A program made the position numbers and the translations under genes. Under the pieces are notes generated by a model, which searched no databases, had not been told where the DNA came from, and saw only the letters and a program-made list of their open reading frames with translations. A stretch of 64,000 nt of DNA. Origin: Estrella lausannensis. Its GTDB lineage: Bacteria; Chlamydiota; Chlamydiia; Chlamydiales; Criblamydiaceae. Shown here in pieces: positions 34,704 to 43,433 of this stretch (positions within the stretch are counted from its first letter, which is position 1; each line of letters opens with the position of its first letter). The stretch covers positions 1-64,000 of the forward strand of contig NZ_CWGJ01000001.1 of assembly GCF_900000175.1 (NCBI RefSeq), read 5' to 3'.

Positions 34704-36014
34704 CTATTGACCGGGTAAGAAAAAGGGCTTTCCCAAGATGCTTTCCCTAAGCTTAGGGATAGACAAAAGATCGACAACCTCTTTGCAGAATGCTGTAGTG
34801 AGATACTCTTTGGCTTTATCGAGGGACAAACCTCTTGATCTTAGATAAAAAAGCTGCTCTTCGTCGAGCCTGCCCACCGTAGCTCCGTGCGATGCTTTCA
34901 CATCGTCAGCATAGATTTTAAGCATCGGTTTGGAGTCTGCCTGGCATCGCTCTGACAAAAGCAAATTGTTATTCAGCTGGAAGGCATCGGTCTTCATCGC
35001 TTCCTTATCGACGATGATCTGCCCTTCAAAACTCGATCTTCCAAAGTCTTTGAGAACATTCTTAAACAGCTGGCGTGAGCGGGTATGCTTGCCCTCGTGG
35101 ATCACCATAATGTGGGTGTGCGACTCCCTTTTGCCGCTCAGCATCGCGAGTCCGTCAAGAGAAGCTTCACTGTTTTCACCCTGCAGCCACACTTTATAAT
35201 CGGATCGCTCGGTCATGGCGCCCTTGGAGGTGTTGATCATGGTGAAGCTAGCGTCTCTTTTCAGCTTTGCTCTCACGGACTTGAAAAGATAGAGCTGTTC
35301 CGGAACTTCATCCGTTGTTTCTTCGCAACGCACGATAGCACCCTTCTCCAAATGAAAATCTGCTGCCGCGTTCACGGTCTGGCCTTTGCCGGCAGAGAAA
35401 GAGTGAGTGAACTGCAAGTTGATTTCAGAACCGGCTCCAACGAATACCGAAAGCCTCGGCTGCATAAGCATCGGAACGCTCGCTTCGTCGTAGATAAAGA
35501 GGCACTGAATCGGGCCGTCCAGCTTTGTACAAGGGGGAACGTAGATAAACACGCCGTCTTTGGCAACGCTTGTGTTCAAAAGATAAAATGGGTTTGCCTC
35601 TTCTTTAATCAAAAAGGACCACTCGTTTGCAAAAAACGAGTTGAAGGTACGGGCGCTCTTCAAAAGGGGCATCGCCATCGTTCCCTTAGGAAGCCTGGCG
35701 GTATTTGACAGTTCCTCCCTAAAGTGTCCGTTGACAAAGACAATAGACCTTCCCTCGCATTCACTGAAGACAAGATTGTCTACAGTGCTTTTTGCAACCT
35801 CTACAGGAAAGGAAGGCTGCACCTTTCTGGCATAAAGAGGCTTCAGCTTCACATACTTGAAATCTTCATTTTTTCTAGAAGGCAATCCGAGCTCTAGAAA
35901 CTTGGTAAACGCCTCATCTTTTAGGCGTGAAAGAAAGTCCGAACCGCGTGATTCCTCAAAAATCGCTTCAGTCGCCTGAAGAAATGCATCGTCGACAGCT
36001 GTCTCCATTGTCAT
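34704..36014 (-). CDS. sufD: Fe-S cluster assembly protein SufD
   Basis: 436 residues. N-terminal helical part with GLPSRKNEDFKYVKLKPLYA (the family motif for the N-terminal domain), then the right-handed beta-helix core. The C-terminal SHGATVGRLDEEQLFYLRSR is the SufB/SufD signature with the conserved histidine. SufD pairs with SufB in the SufBC2D scaffold and helps iron entry. ATG overlaps the sufC stop in ATGA, implying coupling. Confidence 0.95.
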   Translation of the reverse strand: MTMETAVDDAFLQATEAIFEESRGSDFLSRLKDEAFTKFLELGLPSRKNEDFKYVKLKPLYARKVQPSFPVEVAKSTVDNLVFSECEGRSIVFVNGHFREELSNTARLPKGTMAMPLLKSARTFNSFFANEWSFLIKEEANPFYLLNTSVAKDGVFIYVPPCTKLDGPIQCLFIYDEASVPMLMQPRLSVFVGAGSEINLQFTHSFSAGKGQTVNAAADFHLEKGAIVRCEETTDEVPEQLYLFKSVRAKLKRDASFTMINTSKGAMTERSDYKVWLQGENSEASLDGLAMLSGKRESHTHIMVIHEGKHTRSRQLFKNVLKDFGRSSFEGQIIVDKEAMKTDAFQLNNNLLLSERCQADSKPMLKIYADDVKASHGATVGRLDEEQLFYLRSRGLSLDKAKEYLTTAFCKEVVDLLSIPKLRESILGKPFFLPGQ

Positions 36015-36790
36015 TCGGCAACCCTTTCTTCTTTATCCATTTCCAGCCAGTCATAACCCTTCTCTTCGAGCTTAAGCGCCAGCTCCGGTCCGCCCGATTC
36101 CACGATGCGGCCATCCATCATCACATGGACAAAGTGCGGGCTGATATAATTCAAAAGCCTCTGGTAGTGGGTAATAAGCAAGAGAGCCATATCGGCGCGC
36201 AAAAGCTTTTTCACTCCGCAGGCGACCACCCGCATCGCGTCAATGTCAAGACCCGAATCAGTTTCATCTAAAATCGCGAAATCAGGCTGAAGAATTGCCA
36301 TCTGCAAGATCTCATTACGCTTTTTTTCACCGCCGGAAAAGCCTTCATTCAGGCCCCTTTCAGTGAAATCTTTGCGGATTTCCATCATTTCCATGCGATC
36401 TTTGAGGATCACCGAGAACTCTTCTTTGGTAATCTCTTTCAGACCTTTTGCTTTTCTTTTGGCATTGTAGGCTGACTCTAGAAAACGCACGTTGTTAACG
36501 CCCGGAATCTCGACAGGATACTGATAGCTGACAAAAAGGCCGGAGTGAGATCTCTCTTCAGGCTCCTCTTCGAGAATATCTTTCCCTTTAAAATGTACGC
36601 TTCCGCCAGTGACTTCGTAGGCTGGGTGACCGGCCAGAACTTTAGCAAGAGTTGATTTACCGGCTCCGTTAGGACCCATGATCGCATGGATCTCGCCAGG
36701 AAAAATCGTCAAGTTGAACCGGTTTAAGATCTCCTTGCCATCGATGACAGCCGACAAGTCTTTGATTTCTATGAGTGGGGTCTTTTGCAT
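36011..36790 (-). CDS. sufC: Fe-S cluster assembly ATPase SufC
   Basis: 259 residues. ABC-type ATPase: Walker A GPNGAGKSTLAKVL (about 39-52), the ABC signature GFSGGEKKRNEILQM (about 153-167), Walker B FAILDETDSGLDIDAM and the switch LLITHYQRLLNYI. It powers SufBCD cluster assembly in the cytoplasm and is not a transporter. It starts 3 bases after the sufB stop. Confidence 0.97.
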   Translation of the reverse strand: MQKTPLIEIKDLSAVIDGKEILNRFNLTIFPGEIHAIMGPNGAGKSTLAKVLAGHPAYEVTGGSVHFKGKDILEEEPEERSHSGLFVSYQYPVEIPGVNNVRFLESAYNAKRKAKGLKEITKEEFSVILKDRMEMMEIRKDFTERGLNEGFSGGEKKRNEILQMAILQPDFAILDETDSGLDIDAMRVVACGVKKLLRADMALLLITHYQRLLNYISPHFVHVMMDGRIVESGGPELALKLEEKGYDWLEMDKEERVAE

Positions 36791-36793
36791 TGC

Positions 36794-38230
36794 TTAACCT
36801 ACAGAATTTTCTAGTTTGAGCGCGAGAAGCTTTTGCGCTTCTGCGGCGAACTCCAGCGGGAGTTCCTGGATGACTTCTTTACAAAAACCGTTCACGATCA
36901 TGTTGATGGCATCTTCTGAAGAGATCCCTCTGGATTTAAGGTAGAAAACCTGCTCTTCATTCATCTTGGAGGTGGATGCCTCATGCTCGACCTCTGCCTG
37001 ATCGTTTCCGACTTCGATGTATGGGAATGTGTTGGCAGAACACTCGTTACCCACCAGCATCGAATCGCACTGGGTGTAATTTCTCGCTCCCTTGGCGTTA
37101 GGCGCTATCTTGACAAGCCCCCGGTAGCTGTTGCTTGAAGAGTCTGCCGATATACCCTTGGAGACGATGGTGGACTTCGTGTTCTTGCCGATATGGATCA
37201 TCTTGGTTCCGGTATCAGCCTGCATGTGGCCATTGGTCAGTGCGACAGAGTAAAATTCGCCGGTGGAATTGTCACCTTGCAAAATACAGCTGGGATACTT
37301 CCAAGTGATCGCCGCTCCCACTTCAACTTGCGTCCAGCATATTTTTGAGGATTCACCCTGGCATTTGCCTCGCTTGGTCACGAAGTTGAAGATACCGCCT
37401 TCTCCCGTCTTTGGGTTACCGGAATACCAGTTCTGCACCGTGGCGTATTTAATTTCCGCCCTGTCCAAAGCGATCAACTCGACTACCGCCGCATGCAGCT
37501 GGTTACGGTCATAGGAAGGGGCGGTACAGCCTTCAAGATAGCTCACGTAAGAGCCTTCTTCGGCGATCACCAAAGTTCTTTCAAACTGCCCAGTCTCTTT
37601 ATCGTTGATGCGGAAGTAAGTCGAAAGTTCCATGGGGCAGCGAACGCCTTTTGGAACATAGACAAAGGAACCGTCGCTGAAAACGGCTGAATTCAAGGCA
37701 GCAAAGAAGTTGTCGCCGATAGGCACAACGGAGCCTAAATATTTTTCAATCAGCTCAGGATATTTATGAACTGCTTCGGAAATAGAGCAAAGAACGACAC
37801 CTGCATCGTCCAATTTCTTTTTGAAAGTGGTTCCGATCGAAACGGAGTCAAAAATCATATCGACAGCGACGTTCGAAAGCCTTTTTTGCTCATCCAAAGG
37901 TATCCCCAGCCTCTCAAAGGTCTTGAGCACTTCCGGATCGACTTCCTCCAGACCGCTTAATTGAGCCTTCTTTTTGGGGGCGCTGTAGTAACAGATATCT
38001 TGATAATTTATCTCGGGGTAGCGCACGTTGGCCCACTTAGGCTCTTCCATCTCCAGCCATCGACGATAGGCTTTCAGCCTGAAGTTCAAGAGGAACTCTG
38101 GCTCGTTTTTGATTTTGGAGATGGCGCGAATCGTTTCCTCGCTCAACCCCTTTTTCAACCTTTCGCTTTCGACCTCTGTCGTAAATCCATACTTGTAATC
38201 TGTGCTGGCAGAATACGATTCCAAAGACAC
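36794..38230 (-). CDS. sufB: Fe-S cluster assembly protein SufB
   Basis: 478 residues. [20 protein letters not shown] near the start, [17 protein letters not shown] (about 200-216), [20 protein letters not shown] (about 238-257) and the C-terminal [20 protein letters not shown]. The scaffold cysteines of the family, including one in GVRCPMEL and one in [13 protein letters not shown], are visible. It is the first gene of sufB-C-D-S and assembles clusters on the SufBC2D scaffold. Confidence 0.97.
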   Translation of the reverse strand: MSLESYSASTDYKYGFTTEVESERLKKGLSEETIRAISKIKNEPEFLLNFRLKAYRRWLEMEEPKWANVRYPEINYQDICYYSAPKKKAQLSGLEEVDPEVLKTFERLGIPLDEQKRLSNVAVDMIFDSVSIGTTFKKKLDDAGVVLCSISEAVHKYPELIEKYLGSVVPIGDNFFAALNSAVFSDGSFVYVPKGVRCPMELSTYFRINDKETGQFERTLVIAEEGSYVSYLEGCTAPSYDRNQLHAAVVELIALDRAEIKYATVQNWYSGNPKTGEGGIFNFVTKRGKCQGESSKICWTQVEVGAAITWKYPSCILQGDNSTGEFYSVALTNGHMQADTGTKMIHIGKNTKSTIVSKGISADSSSNSYRGLVKIAPNAKGARNYTQCDSMLVGNECSANTFPYIEVGNDQAEVEHEASTSKMNEEQVFYLKSRGISSEDAINMIVNGFCKEVIQELPLEFAAEAQKLLALKLENSVG

Positions 38231-38578
38231 GTTAAAAAAACCTCCGCAATGGCAGCACCCGGATCAGCAAGTGGTTGATCCTATGCCCATCAGGTAAAAT
38301 AATTTGTTAATTCAAAAGCAGAAATTCCAGTATTTTCCGAATCTTTTCTGACGAATCGGAATATCGGTACGAGTAGTGGTATTATAAAGAATATCATAAC
38401 AAAAACAAACAATAAACTGAGAGGGGCCGCCACCCAGCCTTATAAATTTTCATGGGTTGGCCTAGTGCGAAAGACTCTGTTTATAAACGGCATACCGAAA
38501 GTGTCTCTAAAAGAGAAAGGCGGAGAAAATCGGTGGCCGGTGGAATTTTCGGTGGTTAAACCCCCTGCGGAGCATCAC

Positions 38579-38718
38579 TTACCGAAAGCGGTTTAAAATT
38601 TACTTCAACAAAAGAGAGCTCTCAAGCCTAAGAAATTGCAAGACACCTAATATTAAAGAGATAGTGAAGTAGTCTATCTCAAGCGGGCGATGCCAAATTT
38701 TGACAGGCTTTGGGTATA
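38579..38718. repeat. Family A element, long form, diverged
   Basis: TTACCGAAAGCGGTTTAAAA on the left and AAATTTTGACAGGCTTTGGGTATA on the right, about 140 bp. The interior AGCTCTCAAGCCTAAGAAAT and GACACCTAATATTAAAG correspond to the arm and centre of the palindrome 70 bp further on. Confidence 0.6.
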
Positions 38719-38787
38719 GGGCGGTAAGCTTCAAAAAAAAATTCTGAAATAGGGGGCAAGATGCAGATCTTTTTTGAAACCTATCAC

Positions 38788-38950
38788 TATACCGAAAGTA
38801 TCTCAAAACTTGGGATTTTGGCTTTGAGAAAGCCTCGGGATTGAATGATCTTAAGCCACCTCATATTTCTAATATTAGGTGGCTTAAGATCATTCAATCC
38901 CGAGGCTTTCTCAAAGCCAAAATCCCAAGTTTTGAGATACTTTCGGTATA
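38788..38950. mobile_element. Perfect 163 bp palindromic family A element (MITE-like)
   Basis: Two 74-base arms are exact reverse complements (left arm starts TATACCGAAAGTATCTCAAA, right arm ends TTTGAGATACTTTCGGTATA) around a 15-base centre, CATATTTCTAATATT. The arms contain GGGATTGAATGATCTTAAGC. There is no open reading frame. Identical arms imply a recent or gene-converted copy. The TA ends and lack of coding capacity resemble TA-inserting miniature inverted-repeat transposable elements, but no transposase in the window proves it. A partial copy of the right end follows at 38951-38965. Confidence 0.8.
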
Positions 38951-38970
38951 GACACTTTCGGTATAAATTC

Positions 38971-39012
38971 GGCAAAGAAATCGTACGATTTCATCTTGTG
39001 GGCAGTCTTTTA
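38971..39012 (-). repeat. Family B element abutting the MgtE-like gene stop
   Basis: Read on the minus strand it is TAAAAGACTGCCCACAAGAT then GAAATCGTACGATTTC and TTTGCC. The leading TAA is the stop codon of the MgtE-like gene. Confidence 0.75.
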
Positions 39013-40029
39013 GGTCAGAAAATAAGTCGCCAGGCTCATATAGACAAACGTGGTCAAAATATCCGCTATCGTCAAGACCAAGGGGCCAGCGGCAATTTCA
39101 GGGTTGAGTTTGAGAAACTTCACCCCCACAGGGATCACCACTCCCAGGCAGGCGCTGAATACCATCGACAGGAAAATTGATAACCCGATGGTCAAATAGG
39201 GAATCCCTTCGTTGATAATCAATAAGGACACGAGCAACACTATCAGAAACGATGCGGTTCCCAGCAGAGCGGACGTCTTAATTTCCTGAAGAAGCTTGAA
39301 AAACACATCCCCAACCGAGATGATCCTCCGATGGGTGAGCCCTAAACTTAGGGTCAAAGCTTGCATCGAAACCGATTCCGACAGAGTGAGAACAAGGGGG
39401 ATGAACATCGCTAAAACAATGGCGCTCTGCAGGGTGGCTTCGAAGTATTTGGAGATGGCGAGGCAGACAAAGCCGGAGAACAGATTGCTGAAAAGCCATG
39501 GCATCCGAATAGCGAACGCGGCAAAGGCATTTTTGTTCTCCGCTCTTTCGATCGATACCCCGATCAGTTGGAAGATATCGTTATAGAGTCTTTTTTTTCT
39601 TTTCAAGGGATGCCGCTCGTCCGTGGCAGCTTCGGGACTTGCTTTCATCTCAACGATGCCAAGAAAATTATTGTCGTGATCGATCACAGGGAGTGAGAGA
39701 AGTTGATTTTCGTTCATCATACGGATGGCAACGCGGAATGGAGCTTCGGCTGCTACCGTAATGGTCTCGGTATCCATCACACTTTTAAGCGTTTCATGCG
39801 CCTTCGCCAGCAAAAGGTTGTGGGAGGAGATCACCCCGGAAAGCTGATTCTTTGGATTGACAACGTAAAACCAGCGCAATTCGACTTTGTCTGTCAAACT
39901 CTTAAGGTAGTCGGTCGCCTCGGCGACAGTCCACTCTTCCTTGAGTGACAGGCACTGGCCGGATAGAGAGTTTTTGATCGGTTGATTCAAATCAAACTTT
40001 TCAAGCTCTTTGTGGACATTTATCTGCAT
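39010..40029 (-). CDS. MgtE-like divalent cation transporter with CBS pair
   Basis: 339 residues from the ATG at 40029; a TTG one codon earlier is less likely. Residues about 15-130 form two CBS motifs (LRWFYVVNPKNQLSGVISSH and LLSLPVIDHDNNFLGIVEMK). Five membrane segments follow from about 165 to 338. MgtE-type signatures are RMPWLFSNLFSGFVCLAISK, MFIPLVLTLSESVSMQALTL and NPEIAAGPLVLTIADILTTF, the last containing the pore aspartate of MgtE. The N-terminal MgtE superhelical gating domain is absent, so regulation by Mg2+ must rely on the CBS part. Predicted role: Mg2+ (or Co2+) uptake channel at the inner membrane. A family A end (GAACCGAAAGCGTCTCGAAA) lies directly upstream of the start. Confidence 0.88.
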   Translation of the reverse strand: MQINVHKELEKFDLNQPIKNSLSGQCLSLKEEWTVAEATDYLKSLTDKVELRWFYVVNPKNQLSGVISSHNLLLAKAHETLKSVMDTETITVAAEAPFRVAIRMMNENQLLSLPVIDHDNNFLGIVEMKASPEAATDERHPLKRKKRLYNDIFQLIGVSIERAENKNAFAAFAIRMPWLFSNLFSGFVCLAISKYFEATLQSAIVLAMFIPLVLTLSESVSMQALTLSLGLTHRRIISVGDVFFKLLQEIKTSALLGTASFLIVLLVSLLIINEGIPYLTIGLSIFLSMVFSACLGVVIPVGVKFLKLNPEIAAGPLVLTIADILTTFVYMSLATYFLT

Positions 40030-40107
40030 CAAAACCCCAAATTTCGAGACGCTTTCGGTTCACATCGTCATTTTTTAGAAACTTAGATATTGAGACAATA
40101 AATATTT

Positions 40108-41181
40108 TTAACGATTCGGCATGGATTTTACGATGTTCCTCAAAGCGAAGAACGAGCGATCCATTATCGTCTCAGCCTCCTGATCGAGAACTACCCGCTT
40201 CCCAAACTTGATGCCAACGCTCGCTTCCAAGAGCTGAGAGAGATCCTCTTGTTTTACCTGCTGAAAGGCGCTTTCTCTGCACAAAAGCTCTTTTAACTCT
40301 TCCACCGTCAGCGAAGCTAAAGGTATCTCAAAACGAAGCTCGAAGCATTCCACCAAAGCCTTTTGGTAAAAGACTAGCGCATCATTTGCAGAAAACTGCC
40401 CCGACTTGTGCCGGGCCCGGATAACCTGCATCTGATTTAAAAGCTCTTTCAAAATGGAGCGGGCACTCTTTCCCCTGACCGCCCGTTTTCTTCCCTTAAT
40501 GGTACGGAAAGCTAAAAACACCATCAGAACAATGAAAAGAGAGCTTCCGATCAGAAAGAGCAAGGCGGGAGCCTTCCTCAGAAAAAAAAGATTCCTCCAA
40601 GCTATCCTCTCTCTTTCCAGCAACTCTCTCGAAGTCATCAACTGCTGCCTAACCATCGGGTCAATCTCGACGGGAAGAAGAGGGTTAAAATAGAGGTATG
40701 TCGGCTCGGGAGGGGCAAATGCCGGATCGACAGCGGCTGGCACTATCTCCAGGGGTTTTAAGGGGGACAAAAGATGCACAGTTTTGTCTCCCTCCTTGCT
40801 ATGGAAGGAAGCGGCGCCAAAACTGATAAAGAAACGGCCTGTTCTGCTCGGAGCGATTTGATAGTCTATCCACGCTTCACTTTCGCTAGTCCTGATGACA
40901 GTTTCTTTAAGCAGAGAAAAGGGCGGCTGTCCGTAGCCAAAATACTCGATAAGGGCCCGCCTTAAAGCGGGAAGATCTATCGCATAGCCTGAAGGGTAGC
41001 CGGCTCTTAGATGAACGGTTATTTCATCGCTTAAAGAAAAAATCTCCCTTTCCAGTTGAACGTCCAACGAAAACCCGGGCTGCCCCTCTTCTTCGGCAAT
41101 TCCCGGAGAAACCTGGCTCAAAAAAAATGCCAGGAGATAGGCGAAGCGAAAGAGAGCGAGCAACCTACGGATCCAGTCCAT
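40108..41181 (-). CDS. BatD/DUF4381-like membrane protein in the MoxR-DUF58 operon
   Basis: 357 residues. Signal-like segment about 8-27 (LFRFAYLLAFFLSQVSPG). A periplasmic beta-rich domain at about 30-205 resembles BatD-type oxygen-tolerance proteins (LDVQLEREIFSLSDEITVHL). A membrane helix follows at about 222-243 (ALLFLIGSSLFIVLMVFLAF). The cytoplasmic tail (about 250-350) is helical and contains LTVEELKELLCRES, like DUF4381/CCD domains that sit behind DUF58 partners. The ATG is 6 bases from the DUF58 stop. Role: accessory to a MoxR ATPase/vWA-type chaperone module. The molecular target is unknown. Confidence 0.7.
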   Translation of the reverse strand: MDWIRRLLALFRFAYLLAFFLSQVSPGIAEEEGQPGFSLDVQLEREIFSLSDEITVHLRAGYPSGYAIDLPALRRALIEYFGYGQPPFSLLKETVIRTSESEAWIDYQIAPSRTGRFFISFGAASFHSKEGDKTVHLLSPLKPLEIVPAAVDPAFAPPEPTYLYFNPLLPVEIDPMVRQQLMTSRELLERERIAWRNLFFLRKAPALLFLIGSSLFIVLMVFLAFRTIKGRKRAVRGKSARSILKELLNQMQVIRARHKSGQFSANDALVFYQKALVECFELRFEIPLASLTVEELKELLCRESAFQQVKQEDLSQLLEASVGIKFGKRVVLDQEAETIMDRSFFALRNIVKSMPNR

Positions 41182-41187
41182 TCGCTC

Positions 41188-42069
41188 CTAACTCCTTACC
41201 TTTCTGTAGCCAAAGAACTTCCTTAAGGCGTTAACCGGCGACTCATCCGTTTTAACCGTTAAAAATTGCGCTCCGGCTTTCAAGAAACACTGCTTCCATT
41301 CATCCCTATTTTTTTGAAGCGCTTCCGAATAGGGCAATGGATACTCCGGACTTGCAAGATCGACGTAGTCTGTGATCCCGGTCTCGGGGTCTTTGATAAG
41401 AGTCAGTCCCAGAGGCGGCACCTGCACTTCCCATGGGTCGACAAGGCAAAGTCCGACCACATCGGCTCTCTTGGATAATGCGGCCAGCTCCTTTCCTCTT
41501 AGAGGGGCTAAAAAGTCGGAAATAATAAAAATAATAGCCGCTTTTTTTTGCGTACTAATCAAAAACTTAATCGCTGAAAGCATGTCCGTCTTGCTCTCCT
41601 TAGAACTGGAGATCAACACATCCCTTATGACCCGAAGAACATGTCGGAAACCCTTTTTCGGTGAGAGATACCCCTCCACTTTATCCGAGAAGAGCAGAAG
41701 ACCGACTTTGTCATTGCTGCGCAGGGCAGAGAAGGAGAGAAGCGCGGTGAGGGTGGCCGCAACCTTTTGCTTCGTGCTCTTTCCGCTGCCTCCCAGCATT
41801 GAAGTGGATATGTCTTGAGTGACGATGATTGGAAGCTCGCGCTCCTCCCTGAACACTTTGACATAGGGATGGTTTAGCCTGGCGGTCACATTCCAGTCGA
41901 TACTGCGGATATCATCTCCGGGTACGTAGTCTCGCACCTCTTCGAATTCCATACCGGTTCCCCTGAAGATGGAGCGATAAGCTCCTGCAAGGAGATCTTC
42001 GGCAAGGTGTATAGACTGTATCTCTATACGGCGGATTTCTTCTAAGATCTCTTTAGGTATGGTTGCCAT
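41188..42069 (-). CDS. DUF58 / vWA-like protein, MoxR partner
   Basis: 293 residues. DUF58 signature EFEEVRDYVPGDDIRSIDWNVTARLNHPYVK (about 40-70). A vWA-like core follows with a partial MIDAS, VTQDISTSMLGGSGKST (about 84-100), and FIISDFLAPLRGKELAAL (about 176-193). Proteins of this type are substrates or adaptors for MoxR ATPases, linked to protein complex maturation and stress tolerance. It lies between moxR-like and BatD-like genes with short gaps (39 and 6 bases). Confidence 0.9.
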   Translation of the reverse strand: MATIPKEILEEIRRIEIQSIHLAEDLLAGAYRSIFRGTGMEFEEVRDYVPGDDIRSIDWNVTARLNHPYVKVFREERELPIIVTQDISTSMLGGSGKSTKQKVAATLTALLSFSALRSNDKVGLLLFSDKVEGYLSPKKGFRHVLRVIRDVLISSSKESKTDMLSAIKFLISTQKKAAIIFIISDFLAPLRGKELAALSKRADVVGLCLVDPWEVQVPPLGLTLIKDPETGITDYVDLASPEYPLPYSEALQKNRDEWKQCFLKAGAQFLTVKTDESPVNALRKFFGYRKVRS

Positions 42070-42108
42070 ATCAGAAACCCGCCTTGCTGCTCACCCTATC
42101 CATTGGCA

Positions 42109-43182
42109 TCAGGGCACAGGGATTGCTTTAAAGATTCTATCGATGATGTCCTCAGGGGTCAGATTCTCCGCCTCGGCCTCATAACTTCTCCTAAGACGAT
42201 GTCTTAAGACGTCAAAGGCCACCTGCTTGATATCATGAGGAGTGACAAACGCTCTTCCGGAAAGAAAAGCATGTGCCTTGGAAGCATTTTTCAGTGCGAT
42301 GCTGGCCCTTGGTGAAGCGCCGAATGCCAGTAAGCCTTCAATATCGGCTCCAAACTCTTTAGGTCTTCTTGTGGCAAAGATGATGGCAAGGATATAGTCG
42401 ATGATTTTCTCGTCGATATAGATCCTTTCCACCAGATCTCGCAGCCCAAGAATATCTTCCCCTTTGATCACCTGGCTCACCTTAGGTGTCTCCTTCAGGG
42501 AGGCCATGCTGGCGAGGATTCTCTTCTCCTCCTCCATGGAGGGATAGTTGATTTTAACCTTCATCAGGAAACGGTCTGTCTGCGCTTCGGGCAGAGGATA
42601 AGTCCCCTCCTGCTCAACCGGGTTTTGTGTCGCGATGACCAGGTAGGGCGATGCGGCTTTAAACGTTTCTCCCCCAATGGTAACTTGCCTCTCTTGCATG
42701 ACCTCCAAGAGGGCCGACTGCACTTTGGCAGGTGCCCGGTTGATTTCATCGGCCAAAAGTAAATTGGTGAAGATGGGTCCTTTTTTTACGGTGAAAACCG
42801 CCTCCTTGGGATTATAGATGACTGTCCCCGTAAGGTCTGCGGGCAAAAGGTCGGGCGTGAACTGAACGCGTTTAAAATCCAGGTCGATCACTTTCGACAG
42901 AGTCGTCGCGATCAATGTCTTGGCAAGCCCGGGCACACCCTCCAAAAGGATATGTCCGTTGCAAAGAAGTGCGATAAAGAGACTGTCGATCACCTTACTT
43001 TGCCCTACGATGACCTTGGATATCTCCTCTCTGGCGATACGGAGCGTTTCTGACCGCTGTTTGATTTCTTGTCCAAGGCTTTCAAGATCGTTGACTTCAG
43101 CGCTGTTCATAAACTTACCGGGAAAGTGACCTGTTGAATCGTGGAAAAGAGTCTTCATACACCATAGCTTGTCGCTATCCAA
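42109..43182 (-). CDS. MoxR-family AAA+ ATPase
   Basis: 357 residues as given; an internal ATG at 43110 (MNSAEVNDL) would give 333 and is also possible. AAA+ features: Walker A LLEGVPGLAKT (about 100-110), Walker B LLLADEINRAPAKVQSALLE (about 160-180), sensor 1 VIATQNPVEQEGTYPLPEAQ (about 203-222) and arginine-containing FLMKVKINYP. The C-terminal lid has the family segment FGASPRASIALKNASKAHAF. MoxR proteins act as chaperones that mature partner complexes together with vWA/DUF58 proteins. First gene of a three-gene operon. Confidence 0.93.
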   Translation of the reverse strand: MDSDKLWCMKTLFHDSTGHFPGKFMNSAEVNDLESLGQEIKQRSETLRIAREEISKVIVGQSKVIDSLFIALLCNGHILLEGVPGLAKTLIATTLSKVIDLDFKRVQFTPDLLPADLTGTVIYNPKEAVFTVKKGPIFTNLLLADEINRAPAKVQSALLEVMQERQVTIGGETFKAASPYLVIATQNPVEQEGTYPLPEAQTDRFLMKVKINYPSMEEEKRILASMASLKETPKVSQVIKGEDILGLRDLVERIYIDEKIIDYILAIIFATRRPKEFGADIEGLLAFGASPRASIALKNASKAHAFLSGRAFVTPHDIKQVAFDVLRHRLRRSYEAEAENLTPEDIIDRIFKAIPVP

Positions 43183-43382
43183 GTAAAATTTTATTGAATC
43201 AGGAGATGCGACGCGAGAGAATTCCAGGGGATAAAGAAGAACTTTCGATATAATTTGAAATGATTTTTAGCTTGTCTTGAGCCGTTTTCAAATCGAGGGC
43301 TAACAGACGCATGCTGCTATTGGCTCTCAATTTGAATCGAAAAGCCGCCAAGACAATCGAAAAAATCAACGGGTGTTAAGTT

Positions 43383-43433
43383 AGAGATCGTCACAAACTC
43401 AAACCATACGATTTCAGTTTGTGGACGGTCTCT
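43383..43433. repeat. Family B inverted repeat (51 bp) containing the PhoR-like stop
   Basis: AGAGATCGTCACAAACT (43383 onward) is mirrored by AGTTTGTGGACGGTCTCT ending at 43433. On the minus strand it encodes the last residues RPSTN and the TGA stop of the histidine kinase. This copy shows the family's inverted ends clearly. Confidence 0.75.

Larger units (their letters stand above)
38231..39009. other. Repeat-dominated gap between sufB and the MgtE-like gene
   Basis: The first 200 bases hold the presumed suf promoter (AT-rich around 38370-38420; TATTATAAAGAATATC). The rest is almost entirely repeats: a lone family A left end at 38492, a long family A copy at 38579-38718, the perfect palindrome 38788-38950, an extra family A end at 38951-38965 and a family B copy at 38971-39012. 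No gene. Confidence 0.6.

Noticed and set aside
34679-34777. Longer SufS start overlapping sufD
   Set aside because: It overlaps sufD by 74 bases and lacks a ribosome site; a GTG with AAGGGG at 34678 is better.
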